42,359 bases of DNA from Bacteroidales bacterium. GTDB taxonomy: Bacteria > Bacteroidota > Bacteroidia > Bacteroidales > WCHB1-69. The position numbers and the translations under genes are program-made. A model generated the notes under the pieces. The model searched no databases and was not told where the DNA came from. It saw only the letters and a program-made list of their open reading frames with translations. Below, in pieces: positions 16,175-24,266 of this stretch (the first letter of the stretch is position 1; every line of letters starts with the position of its first letter). The stretch lies in contig JAFXTE010000024.1 in assembly GCA_017525245.1 (NCBI GenBank), forward strand, positions 1 to 42,359, read 5' to 3'.

Positions 16175-17170
16175 ATGGCTGAAGAATTATACCCAGTTCT
16201 ATCGCTTAATATCAATATCACCGCTTTCTTGAAGAAAGTGATTAGTGCTGACATTTTTGGTAGTATAAAAACGGGACTTCAGAATAAGGTTGACTTGACT
16301 GATAAGGGAACTCATATTACTAGTATTGCTTCGATAGAGAAGAGTGCTGACGGAAAAACCTCGCAGGTTAGACTATCGTCAGCTTATTGTCAATACTTTT
16401 GGTTGTTGTGTGATGTGGTGCTTAAGATTCTGGATAGGAGAGTGATTACTACGGCTTGTATCTATTATGGCATCAGTATGGAAGTGTTTTTAAAGAGTGT
16501 TGAGGATACGAACAAAAAGACTAAGAAGCAGGTGCTGCCATTCATCCCAGACTTCTTTAAGCCCGATATAGAGCGTTATCTGGCATACTTGAAAATAGTA
16601 CCAGAGCTATTGGCAGATGTTTTTTGGGAACAGATTGGGTTTGAATACGCAATGTGCGAATCTCTTAAAGATAGGAAATATCCGATAGAAATGGAAGGGA
16701 TTAGGAGTATTGACATGAACAGCAAATACTCTGAGCGAACGAATTCCGTCTATAGTTATGGCATAGCATTCTGTATGCTTCATGAGCTGGAACACCATCG
16801 ACTTGGTCATCTTGAAAAGGAAGAAGAAATAAAGGACGAGGTGGCTGCTGATGCACAGGCATTTTGGAGCATTTACAAGGATATCAGGGGAGAAGAACGG
16901 TTTTCTGCCAATATCGGAATGCTGTGTGTGCTCTTCTCTTTTATGATGCTGAATCCTAAGTTGAAGGAAGATGGCGTTCATCCAAGAGAGGATAAGCGGA
17001 TGTTTGCTATCTATGATGAGGTAGTGAAGGAGAATCCGAAATATACAATGATGCTGGTTAACATTCTTGATTTCTGGGGAAAGGTTAATCATATTGCTGA
17101 TTATCCAAAAGATTTAGAGCCGGTAGATGAGTCAGTGAAGAAGATAAAAGCATATTTCAAGATAAGCTGA
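16175..17170 (+). CDS. HEXXH zinc metallopeptidase, Lit/U49- or M78-like, paired with caspase
   Basis: A 331-residue protein with a zincin active site: HELEHHRLGH (203-212; His203, Glu204 and His207) followed by DEVAADAQAF (221-230), which supplies the third ligand, probably Glu222. A later GVHPREDKRMFAIYDEV resembles the HPxxxxR segment of several such peptidases. No signal peptide is seen, so it is probably cytosolic. The N-terminal 190 residues have no motif I recognise. Phage-exclusion protein Lit and ImmA/IrrE peptidases share this type of signature; I cannot decide between them by eye. It is translated right after the caspase gene, so the two probably work together, one perhaps activating the other or both cutting host targets. 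Confidence 0.65.
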   Translation: MAEELYPVLSLNINITAFLKKVISADIFGSIKTGLQNKVDLTDKGTHITSIASIEKSADGKTSQVRLSSAYCQYFWLLCDVVLKILDRRVITTACIYYGISMEVFLKSVEDTNKKTKKQVLPFIPDFFKPDIERYLAYLKIVPELLADVFWEQIGFEYAMCESLKDRKYPIEMEGIRSIDMNSKYSERTNSVYSYGIAFCMLHELEHHRLGHLEKEEEIKDEVAADAQAFWSIYKDIRGEERFSANIGMLCVLFSFMMLNPKLKEDGVHPREDKRMFAIYDEVVKENPKYTMMLVNILDFWGKVNHIADYPKDLEPVDESVKKIKAYFKIS

Positions 17171-17596
17171 AAACGGAGACGTCCTGTAGGTCGCAAGGAT
17201 GGGGCATGTGAGCTTTTTGTAGTTATTAAAATATGGATAATTTATTGATTATAATGTTGTTAATGATAAACTAATGAAGAGCCTTGAAACTCTGAAACAA
17301 GAAAATGCCTTCGCTTATGTTTCGACGAGTGTCTGTTTTCCATCATACACTCATTCGGAGTGTATGCCAGTATCAGCGTAGAATGGTTTGCGTGGAAAGA
17401 GTTTGTTTTTGGACACATGAAGAGTGATTTTAATTGCAAGTAAGATCCGTTGTGCTAGATTAGGTGGAGGGGGGGTATAGAGTTGAGAATTTAATATCAG
17501 TGGAAAGTTAAGCGTTGTTAAGTTGAAAACCAAAAGACAATTGATTATATTAGATTCTTTCAGAAGAAAAAAGTACTGCCATTACAATAAAATGAT
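17171..17596. other. Intergenic region without a recognisable gene
   Basis: About 430 bases between the caspase unit and the next promoter. It contains the perfect inverted repeat at 17344-17366 and a run of seven G at about 17469. The only open frames are short, including one of 35 codons at 17274-17381 with no likeness to a known protein. It may be a boundary between two inserted cassettes or may hold a small RNA. Confidence 0.5.
17344..17366. repeat. Perfect 9-bp inverted repeat
   Basis: CATACACTC at 17344-17352 and GAGTGTATG at 17358-17366 are exact reverse complements around the five-base loop ATTCG. No T-run follows on the plus strand, so it is not a standard terminator. It could be a protein-binding site, an RNA hairpin or the end of an element. 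Confidence 0.6.
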
Positions 17597-17604
17597 TATT
17601 TTTG
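17597..17604 (+). promoter_or_regulatory. Bacteroidota -7 promoter box for the TIGR04255 cassette
   Basis: TATTTTTG matches TAnnTTTG, 102 bases upstream of the first gene, so the transcript would have a long leader like the caspase unit. Confidence 0.55.
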
Positions 17605-17706
17605 CGTTCCTGAAAAAGGATTAAAGGACAAATGAACAATTGACCTGTTGGCATATGACTTGCTGTAATATAATTGAATAATAAATAGTAACGATAAAAA
17701 AGACGT

Positions 17707-18465
17707 ATGAATAATTTGCCGTTTGGAGCAGCTTCTTACAGACAGTTCGAGACAACCTTTCTGGCTTCTGTAATTGTGGGAATGAAATATCTGCCTGTGT
17801 CCGATATTGATTCGTGCAAGAAAAAATGGGGCGAGTTTACGCAATCTTTGTTTTCGATTGCTCCACTTGAAGGCATATTCGAAAAACCAATAGTCATCAA
17901 CAGGAATGACCATAAGTTGTCGTTTATTTTTGAAAAAAACAGGGCACAGGTGCATATCGGTGGTGATGGTTACCAAAATTTTGCTGATACAGTAATTCCA
18001 CAAGCCTATAAATTGAAACGGTTTGTGACAGAAGTTGCGAATGTGGAAGCTCCCATCGGTCTTGGAATCAGAAAAATTGATGTGTTCCAAATAGAAACAA
18101 AAGAGGGAAACAATTTGGAAGAAGCCGCAGTGCGAAATCATTTTTTCTCAAGGGAATATTGTTCTCTGAAAGATGGCGAGGTTAAACCCGATGAGGAAGA
18201 GAAGAATTTCACAGGGTTGAAAAAACACCAGTGGACGGAAAACTCAAATCAGCTGACATTGAGATCTGCTTTTATAAAAGATCCTGGGGCAAGTAACAGG
18301 TATAGATTGGTGTTGGATACGGATGAGCAATATTCTCCTCATGAAGGTGTTAAGTTGGACAAATTGGATGAAGTGCTAATGGATATGAACAAAGACTTGT
18401 TTGATGCCTTTATGTGGTGCGTAAGCGATAGTGTGATTAAATTCATGACAAACGGAAAGGAGTAA
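17707..18465 (+). CDS. TIGR04255-like family protein
   Basis: A 252-residue protein that resembles the sporadic TIGR04255 family. The evidence is the overall length, the N-terminal segment ending in SVIVGMKYLPV, the central beta-rich part with VTEVANVEAPIGLGIRKIDVF, and a C-terminal LFDAFMWCVSDSVIKFM helix typical of that family (LxDAFxWCVSD). No catalytic motif, signal peptide or membrane helix is visible. It is the first of four tightly spaced genes, the next starting 5 bases after its stop. TIGR04255 proteins have no established function to my knowledge, but they occur patchily across genomes and often in variable regions, which fits the neighbouring defence genes. Confidence 0.65.
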   Translation: MNNLPFGAASYRQFETTFLASVIVGMKYLPVSDIDSCKKKWGEFTQSLFSIAPLEGIFEKPIVINRNDHKLSFIFEKNRAQVHIGGDGYQNFADTVIPQAYKLKRFVTEVANVEAPIGLGIRKIDVFQIETKEGNNLEEAAVRNHFFSREYCSLKDGEVKPDEEEKNFTGLKKHQWTENSNQLTLRSAFIKDPGASNRYRLVLDTDEQYSPHEGVKLDKLDEVLMDMNKDLFDAFMWCVSDSVIKFMTNGKE

Positions 18466-18470
18466 TTGGT

Positions 18471-19136
18471 ATGAATTTCACGGCAAAAACTGCGGATATA
18501 TCAATTGACAGTTTGGAACAGTTATACTCCGCACCGGTTAAATCATCGGGACATAAGGTACGGGTGGCGGCATTCTCTTTCTTTTTAATTGTCTCTTCAA
18601 TCAACGCAGAAGATTATGATTCTGACCATTTCGTGAGCAATGGCGGACATCAAACGACCGAATTGCTCGATCGGTCTAACAAATTTGTGCCCAATTCTCT
18701 AATTTATGATGTTCCTGTTAGTTTTGATCAACCACTTTATAGAGTATTTGCCAGACAGGTTTCTGCAAGATGGCAACGGCAGGAAAGTCTTGACAAACTT
18801 TGCGATTCCTTTTACGCAAACTTTATTAAGGGACAGATGGATGTTGAACGTTTTTTCCCATTATTCAAAAATATGGCCAAAGAATTGCGCAATTTGAAAA
18901 TCAACTATGTTTTCGTTGATGTGAGCCGCAAGAAAAACATGATTGATTTCAACTTGTCTTTGGATGAAGGACTGTTCTTGTCCGTGGCACAAGTGTTAAA
19001 TGAGCCAATGGAGAATGTGATGTTTACCATTGCAAGAAACAACAAGACCATTGTGATTGACGAGATGCCATTAAAAGAATTGGTTAGGAAGGTGGCTGAT
19101 GTCGAATCTCAACTCAAATCGGTTCCCCGCTCATGA
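18471..19136 (+). CDS. Uncharacterised protein of the TIGR04255 cassette
   Basis: A 221-residue protein I do not recognise. The segment VRVAAFSFFLIVSSINAEDYDSD (about 30-52) is hydrophobic and then acidic; it is probably a buried strand rather than a membrane helix, since AFSFFLIV is short and lies well inside the protein. Residues 120-150 are amphipathic helix-like, and the C-terminal 40 residues (MPLKELVRKVADVESQL) look helical. It starts 5 bases after the TIGR04255-like gene and its stop overlaps the next start (ATGA). This translational coupling suggests the products form a complex or are needed in fixed ratio. Confidence 0.75.
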   Translation: MNFTAKTADISIDSLEQLYSAPVKSSGHKVRVAAFSFFLIVSSINAEDYDSDHFVSNGGHQTTELLDRSNKFVPNSLIYDVPVSFDQPLYRVFARQVSARWQRQESLDKLCDSFYANFIKGQMDVERFFPLFKNMAKELRNLKINYVFVDVSRKKNMIDFNLSLDEGLFLSVAQVLNEPMENVMFTIARNNKTIVIDEMPLKELVRKVADVESQLKSVPRS

Positions 19137-19978
19137 AGATGCATCGCTATCCTTCATATATGGTTCCGTATGTGGGTTTGAATCCTGATGTGGATGTAGA
19201 TGCCTTGTTACAGTATGGCGATTTCGCCGTTGCCCGCAGAATTGATCAGCCTTTTAGCGAGGAGGATATTGCGATTTTCCCTGACAAGTCGGCTGTTGTA
19301 AAAGCTGATTCATCACTGAGGGAGGATGTTTTTAATCGCATACCACGTCTTTCGATGACCATGCTTCGATTGGAGTTTCCGTTAACTTGCGTAAAGTATG
19401 ACATAGATATGAAAGGCGAGGTAGATGATTGGAAGGGTCGAATGGTCAGGCCGTGGAAATACCGAGGCAAAGCCACATCGGCAAGCGACGGCTATCTGTT
19501 GGTTTATAATGCGGAAAATCTTCATAACAAACCTGCGGATTACCAGAGGAAATTTGAGAGTTTAGAAGAAGCCGAGAATGTTCAAGAGAATTATGAGGGC
19601 TTGAAAGATGGCATTGTTGCAAAAACTTTTTCAAGGAAAAAATATTATAAAGCAATAGGTTGTATCTCGCTACGGCATGCTCCAACCATGTTGAACTACT
19701 GGCACTTCGAACTGAGGTTGAGAAACGGGGAAGGAGAGGAAATCAAAAGTGTAAAGTATAAACCTAACGAAGCACCGTCCCAAATGAATATGAGGTCAAG
19801 TTTTGTTAATTATGTATTGGACAACTATCTTTTCAAGATGCTTTGGATTGACAAGAATCCATGCGAGAAAGATATTCCTATTTCTTGTTTTTACAGTTCC
19901 AGTACATCTTCTTTCAACAGACGTATAGCGAACAGAATAAATAAGTGCGTTTTTGCCTTGATTCCTATTGTAAAATAG
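19133..19978 (+). CDS. Uncharacterised protein of the TIGR04255 cassette
   Basis: A 281-residue protein without a motif I can name. It is rich in charged and aromatic residues (WKGRMVRPWKYRGK near 105-118, YWHFELRLRNGEGEEIKSVKY in the second half) and looks like a soluble alpha/beta protein with no signal peptide. The C-terminal FNRRIANRINKCVFALI is basic and amphipathic. It overlaps the preceding gene by four bases (ATGA) and is followed 19 bases later by the last gene of the cassette. Its function can only be guessed from the company it keeps. Confidence 0.75.
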   Translation: MKMHRYPSYMVPYVGLNPDVDVDALLQYGDFAVARRIDQPFSEEDIAIFPDKSAVVKADSSLREDVFNRIPRLSMTMLRLEFPLTCVKYDIDMKGEVDDWKGRMVRPWKYRGKATSASDGYLLVYNAENLHNKPADYQRKFESLEEAENVQENYEGLKDGIVAKTFSRKKYYKAIGCISLRHAPTMLNYWHFELRLRNGEGEEIKSVKYKPNEAPSQMNMRSSFVNYVLDNYLFKMLWIDKNPCEKDIPISCFYSSSTSSFNRRIANRINKCVFALIPIVK

Positions 19979-19997
19979 GATATCGTCGTTAGGGTTG

Positions 19998-20420
19998 ATG
20001 TTATTGGAAGAGTCGAGGCTTTTAAATGGCTTGTATGCCTCGTTGGATGCGACCGAAATACCAATGCGAAGCATGTTTGACAATATTGCATATAAAAATT
20101 TCAAGCATAATGATTGGTCTGCGATGATGAGAAACAAATTTTGTATTAGGTTTGAAGATAATGAAATGTTCAATGATTTAATTAAAATGCTGAATGCCGA
20201 AAAGCAAAAGATTGGCAAGGAATTTTTCAAATTTAGACGTTCGGATTTGTTTGTAGTATTGAAATCTTTACCAGGCAGAATGCCGAGAAAAATGGACAAT
20301 TTTGTTTTCTTGTTAAACAGGGCAACAGTGAAAAATCTATATATTCTTGATTTAGAACCAGCTCCTATCTCAGATTTGTTTGATAGAGTGAATTGTGCTG
20401 AATACCATAAAAATAATTAA
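19998..20420 (+). CDS. Uncharacterised small protein ending the TIGR04255 cassette
   Basis: A 140-residue protein, not recognised. The ATG at 19998 is preferred over a TTG one codon upstream. The sequence is probably mostly helical and rich in Lys, Arg, Phe and Met (SMFDNIAYKNFKHNDWSAMMRNKF, FKFRRSDLFVVLKSLPGRMPRKMDNFVFLLN), and it is basic in the middle, so nucleic-acid or membrane-surface contact is possible. It follows the previous gene by 19 bases without a promoter box. It could in principle be the displaced C-terminus of the preceding protein, but the separate start and intervening stop make an independent gene more likely. Confidence 0.65.
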   Translation: MLLEESRLLNGLYASLDATEIPMRSMFDNIAYKNFKHNDWSAMMRNKFCIRFEDNEMFNDLIKMLNAEKQKIGKEFFKFRRSDLFVVLKSLPGRMPRKMDNFVFLLNRATVKNLYILDLEPAPISDLFDRVNCAEYHKNN

Positions 20421-20607
20421 TCTTGCTACAAACAATCCCCCCACCCATTAAAAACACACACCACTATGAAATACACCATCTTTACACAATTCGTCCCATG
20501 CTTCTACTCGCCGTGGGATTATGCAAGAGTTGGGGTGCTTGTTGTATGAAAAATAAATTATCTTCATTCTATTATGCAAAAAGGAATGATCAAAGTAATT
20601 AATTGTG

Positions 20608-20615
20608 TATTTTTG
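20608..20615 (+). promoter_or_regulatory. Bacteroidota -7 promoter box for the glycan operon
   Basis: TATTTTTG matches TAnnTTTG, 63 bases upstream of the gene at 20679. The rest of the gap 20421-20678 holds no gene that I can support. Confidence 0.55.
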
Positions 20616-20678
20616 CATAATACAAATATATCGCATATGTTTACTTCATTGACCTAATAGTCAGTTATGTGGAGTTAA

Positions 20679-21875
20679 ATGATTTTTTTTCAGATGAAAG
20701 AAACAAGTAGTAAGATTATATTTATTCACGAAGGTGCAATCACTCCAACAATAGTGAGAATGTATTTAATTGATGAATTAGTATCTCAGGGATTTGATGT
20801 TGAATTGTGGAGTTTAAGATTTTTGCGAACACTTTGGAATAATCTTGCTGATGAGATTAGTAGGGATATTTATCGGAAAGTAGATACTTATGCTGATTTG
20901 AAAATATTGTTGTCTGGTAAAGATACTTCTAAAACAATCATTATAACTTCTGTCGCTGATAATTATTTGAATAGGCACATCTATTTGCATCTTCATAAGA
21001 AGCATTTCTTATATTTATTCGTTGACCCATATGGTAGTTTTATGGGGAAGAATACATTTACAATAAAGGACCGAATCAAGTTGGCTTTCTCGTCTAATAT
21101 TCTTAAAAAAATTGTTCCTGAATTAAAAAAAATATACCATAATAAGGTGTTCAAACCACTTCATCATATTGATTTTGACAAGCATGTATTGGCTAGTGTG
21201 AAACCAAGAGAAATTGCTATTAATAGCAATGACTATGAGGCATATTTATCACTAGAGAATGATCAGGAAAGACTTGTGGCGGGGCGCTACATATTGTTTA
21301 TAGATATTTTTTTCCCTTTGCATCCTGATATGCCATATTTTTATGGAATACAGGATGTTGATAGCAAACCATATTTGACCTCCTTGAATCAATTTTTTTC
21401 TATGATAGAAAAAAAATATCAGATGCCTGTTGTCATCGCTTTGCATCCAAAATCTTTATATACTGATGTGGATTTTGAAGGCAGACGCACATATAAGTAT
21501 AAAACACATTCTCTGATTAAAGATGCTGATATTGTATTGAGTCATGGAAGTACTAGTACTACTTTAGCAGTCGTTTATAATAAACCAACACTTTTTTTCT
21601 TTTTTCAAAATATGATTGATGTCGCTCCAAAAGTAATACAAAAGCTCATTTGGACTGCAGAATCATTCGGTAAGGAAGCAAGAAATATTGATATAGTTGG
21701 AGTGGACGCTGTTGATATAACTACATTTGATGATAAGTATAGAGATTTTTTCATTTATAATTTCATGACGACAAAGGAAAATGAACATAAGTCCAATAAA
21801 GATATAATTATTCCGTTATTGGATGATCTTTTTAATAAATTGCGAAACGGAGAGAAAACATCATTCCAAGCGTAA
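20679..21875 (+). CDS. Putative GT-B glycosyltransferase of a surface-glycan operon
   Basis: A 398-residue protein. The N-terminal half (IIFIHEGAITPTIVRMYLIDELVSQGFDVELW) looks like the first Rossmann domain of a GT-B fold, with IIITSVADNYLNRHIYLH after it. The second half has PVVIALHPKS and ADIVLSHGSTSTTLAVVYNKPTLFF, the pattern of a nucleotide-sugar site seen in polysialyltransferase-like and capsule glycosyltransferases. A GGAG four bases before the ATG at 20679 supports that start; an ATG at 20694 is the alternative. The gene is strikingly AT-rich against its neighbours, a sign of separate acquisition. It leads an operon with the aminotransferase, cytidylyltransferase and LicD. Donor and acceptor are unknown. 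Confidence 0.6.
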   Translation: MIFFQMKETSSKIIFIHEGAITPTIVRMYLIDELVSQGFDVELWSLRFLRTLWNNLADEISRDIYRKVDTYADLKILLSGKDTSKTIIITSVADNYLNRHIYLHLHKKHFLYLFVDPYGSFMGKNTFTIKDRIKLAFSSNILKKIVPELKKIYHNKVFKPLHHIDFDKHVLASVKPREIAINSNDYEAYLSLENDQERLVAGRYILFIDIFFPLHPDMPYFYGIQDVDSKPYLTSLNQFFSMIEKKYQMPVVIALHPKSLYTDVDFEGRRTYKYKTHSLIKDADIVLSHGSTSTTLAVVYNKPTLFFFFQNMIDVAPKVIQKLIWTAESFGKEARNIDIVGVDAVDITTFDDKYRDFFIYNFMTTKENEHKSNKDIIIPLLDDLFNKLRNGEKTSFQA

Positions 21876-21895
21876 TAAAAATTGACATAATTAAG

Positions 21896-22948
21896 ATGTA
21901 TCTCAACCCTAACATTCAGAATACTCCCCGCGTGTTCCCCAAACAGGGAAGGGCGGCATATCATTGTTATGATGCCAACGAGAATGCCGAAGGCCTTCCT
22001 TTGGACTTTGTGGAGGAGGTGAAAAAGGAAATCACCCCGGAATTTTTGGCCCGCTACCCAGAGCCCGACCATTTCTTGAAAAAGTATGCCAATTATATTG
22101 GTGTGGATTTTGAAAACGTGTATGGCACCAATGGTTCAGATCACGGCATCCGCGTTTTGCTGGAAACCTTCGGTGAACCCGGTAAAGAGGTAGTAACCGT
22201 TTCCCCCACTTTTGAAATCTATTGGGTTTGTTGCAGTCTGCTGGGGCTTGTTCACAAACCAGTGATGTACAATAGGGATTTTACCATATCTGTGCAACAA
22301 ATCTTAGATACCATTACATCCAATACCCGTATCGTGGTTTTGCTCAACCCCAACAGCCCTATCGGGAATCTGTATTCGGATGAGGAAGTGGGTAAGGTGG
22401 TTGCACGGGCGAAAGAGGTGGGCGCCATCGTAATCTTGGATGAGGCATACCACTATTTTTACGAAAAGACTTTCCTGAAATTTGCCCTCGAAAACGACAA
22501 CGTACTCCTCCTTCGCACCTTCTCCAAATTGATGTCCATAGCAGGATGCCGCTTGGGCGTGGTAGTTGGGAGCTCACAACTTGTTCATTATGTGAAAAAT
22601 TCAAGGCTGGCCTACGAGATGAATGTTGTGGGGCTGTTGTTTGCAGAACGGTTGCTGGAGCATCCTGAAATCATCCAACATCTTATTGAGAAAGAAAAAG
22701 CAGGAAAAAACTTTCTGATGAAGCAGTTGGCCGAACAGGGGTATTGGTTTATGGATTGTCACGGCAATTATGTGTTGCTGCGTCCGAAACACGATGCTCA
22801 TCAGATTGCCAAGCGCTTGGAAGAGGAAAAGCGTGTTCTGGTTCACGCATACGGCAATGAATTGATGAAGGATTTGCTTCGGGTGACCGTCGGTTCGGAA
22901 GAGTCTATGAACTTCTTTATCAATGCGTTGCTTGATGTGGACAAATAA
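21896..22948 (+). CDS. HisC/CobD-like PLP aminotransferase (class I/II)
   Basis: A 350-residue fold-type I PLP enzyme resembling histidinol-phosphate aminotransferase and CobD. ANENAEGLP binds substrate near the N-terminus, NPNSPIGN (151-158) and LDEAYHYF (181-188, Asp182) contact the cofactor, and Lys211 in RTFSKLMSIAGCRLG is the PLP lysine. RVTVGSEESMNFF closes the protein as in HisC. No histidine genes lie nearby; instead the next gene, 9 bases on, is a cytidylyltransferase fusion and then LicD. That context suggests it makes a phosphorylated amino-alcohol or amino-polyol that is then activated with CTP. Transamination and decarboxylation (CobD type) are both possible. Confidence 0.8.
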   Translation: MYLNPNIQNTPRVFPKQGRAAYHCYDANENAEGLPLDFVEEVKKEITPEFLARYPEPDHFLKKYANYIGVDFENVYGTNGSDHGIRVLLETFGEPGKEVVTVSPTFEIYWVCCSLLGLVHKPVMYNRDFTISVQQILDTITSNTRIVVLLNPNSPIGNLYSDEEVGKVVARAKEVGAIVILDEAYHYFYEKTFLKFALENDNVLLLRTFSKLMSIAGCRLGVVVGSSQLVHYVKNSRLAYEMNVVGLLFAERLLEHPEIIQHLIEKEKAGKNFLMKQLAEQGYWFMDCHGNYVLLRPKHDAHQIAKRLEEEKRVLVHAYGNELMKDLLRVTVGSEESMNFFINALLDVDK

Positions 22949-22957
22949 TTTGAGACT

Positions 22958-24235
22958 ATGAAAAAAGTAATCACATACGGAACTTACGATCTGCTGCATT
23001 ACGGACATATCCGCTTGCTGGAGCGGGCCAAGGAATTGGGCGACTATCTGATTGTGGGCGTCACCGCCGACGCTTTCGACCGCGCCCGTGGGAAAATTAA
23101 TGTCAAACAAACCCTGATGGAACGCATCGAGGCCGTGAAGGCACTCGGCATCGCTGATGAAATTATCGTGGAAGAGTATGAAGGTCAGAAAATTGATGAT
23201 ATCCAGCGGTTTGGAGTGGATATTTTCACGGTGGGCTCCGACTGGGTCGGGAAGTTCGACTACCTGAAGGAGTATTGCCAAGTGGTGTATCTCGATCGCA
23301 CCGAGGGCGTGTCCAGCACTGAGCTGCGGGCAAAAAACAGCCTTACCCGTCTGGGCTTCATCGGCAATGCCCCCTTCCGGGATAAAATCATCAACGAGTG
23401 CCGCTTCGTCAATGGGGTGGAGGTGGTGCCGCCGTCCGACCTTCCGATTGAGGATTTGATGGAGAAGGTGGATGCCCTCTTCATCTTGTCGCACCCTTCC
23501 GAGCACTACCAGCATGTGAAGTACGCGTTGGAGCACGGCAAACACGTAATGGTGGAGTCGCCAGTGGCCATCGGCGCACAGCAGGCCCAAGAGCTGTTCC
23601 AGCTGGCCAATGAGAAGGGCCTTGTGCTGATGGAGTCCATCAAAACTGCATACGCTTTGGCCTACTCGCGGCTGCTGTTGTTGGTGAAGGGAGGACGAAT
23701 CGGCAATGTGGTTTCGGTGGATGTGACCTGCACCAGCCTGCGCGAACAGACGGAGCCGGTGGCACGCCCGTGGAGCAGCTTGTGCGAGTGGGGTCCCACC
23801 GCCCTGCTCCCCATTTTCCAGATATTGGGCACCCACTATAAGGAGAAGCATATTGTGCAACGGCGTTCCGTGACGGATGCCTCGTTCGACCTGTTTACGA
23901 AAATCGATTTCCGTTACGACAAGGCCGTGGCCGCCCTGAAAGTGGGGAAGGGAGTGAAGTCTGAAGGTGAGCTAATTGTTTCAGGTACAAAAGGTTATAT
24001 TTATGTGCCGGCACCGTGGTGGAAAACCGACTATTTTGAAATCCGCTACGAGAATGCGGAAGAAAACCGCCGGTTTTTCTATCAGTTGGATGGCGAAGGA
24101 ATTCGCTATGAGCTGGTGGCTTTCGTGAAAAATATCGAAACACGGAGAATCATGCATTACCTTTCCGACGAGGTCTCCATTGCCATTGCCGGCATCATGG
24201 AAGATGGCCAGGGCGAGAATGTGCAGTTAATTTAA
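22958..24235 (+). CDS. Cytidylyltransferase (TagD-like) fused to Gfo/Idh/MocA oxidoreductase
   Basis: A 425-residue two-domain enzyme. Residues 1-127 are a glycerol-3-phosphate or ethanolamine-phosphate cytidylyltransferase-like domain with YGTYDLLHYGHIRLLERAK (HxGH at 14-17) and RTEGVSSTELR (114-124, the RTxGxSTT-type motif). Residues about 131-425 are a Gfo/Idh/MocA-type dehydrogenase: RLGFIGNAPFRD is a degenerate dinucleotide loop, then HPSEHYQHVKYALEHGKHVMVESPVA, the MEK-like VESP motif, and a beta-sheet C-terminal domain. The first domain would form a CDP-linked phospho-alcohol. The second may oxidise or reduce a sugar or polyol precursor, or may be structural given its altered glycine loop. 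It lies between the HisC-like gene and LicD. Confidence 0.82.
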   Translation: MKKVITYGTYDLLHYGHIRLLERAKELGDYLIVGVTADAFDRARGKINVKQTLMERIEAVKALGIADEIIVEEYEGQKIDDIQRFGVDIFTVGSDWVGKFDYLKEYCQVVYLDRTEGVSSTELRAKNSLTRLGFIGNAPFRDKIINECRFVNGVEVVPPSDLPIEDLMEKVDALFILSHPSEHYQHVKYALEHGKHVMVESPVAIGAQQAQELFQLANEKGLVLMESIKTAYALAYSRLLLLVKGGRIGNVVSVDVTCTSLREQTEPVARPWSSLCEWGPTALLPIFQILGTHYKEKHIVQRRSVTDASFDLFTKIDFRYDKAVAALKVGKGVKSEGELIVSGTKGYIYVPAPWWKTDYFEIRYENAEENRRFFYQLDGEGIRYELVAFVKNIETRRIMHYLSDEVSIAIAGIMEDGQGENVQLI

Positions 24236-24266
24236 GGAGTTTTTCTTTTAATGTAATCAACACGAA

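Noticed and set aside
17274-17381. A 35-codon ORF in the gap after the metallopeptidase gene
   Set aside because: It runs through the inverted repeat, has no promoter of its own and no likeness to a known protein; chance is enough to explain it.
22601-23860. A 419-codon minus-strand frame opposite the aminotransferase and fusion genes
   Set aside because: It spans two well-supported genes on the other strand and its translation, rich in His, Gln and Leu, has no domain.
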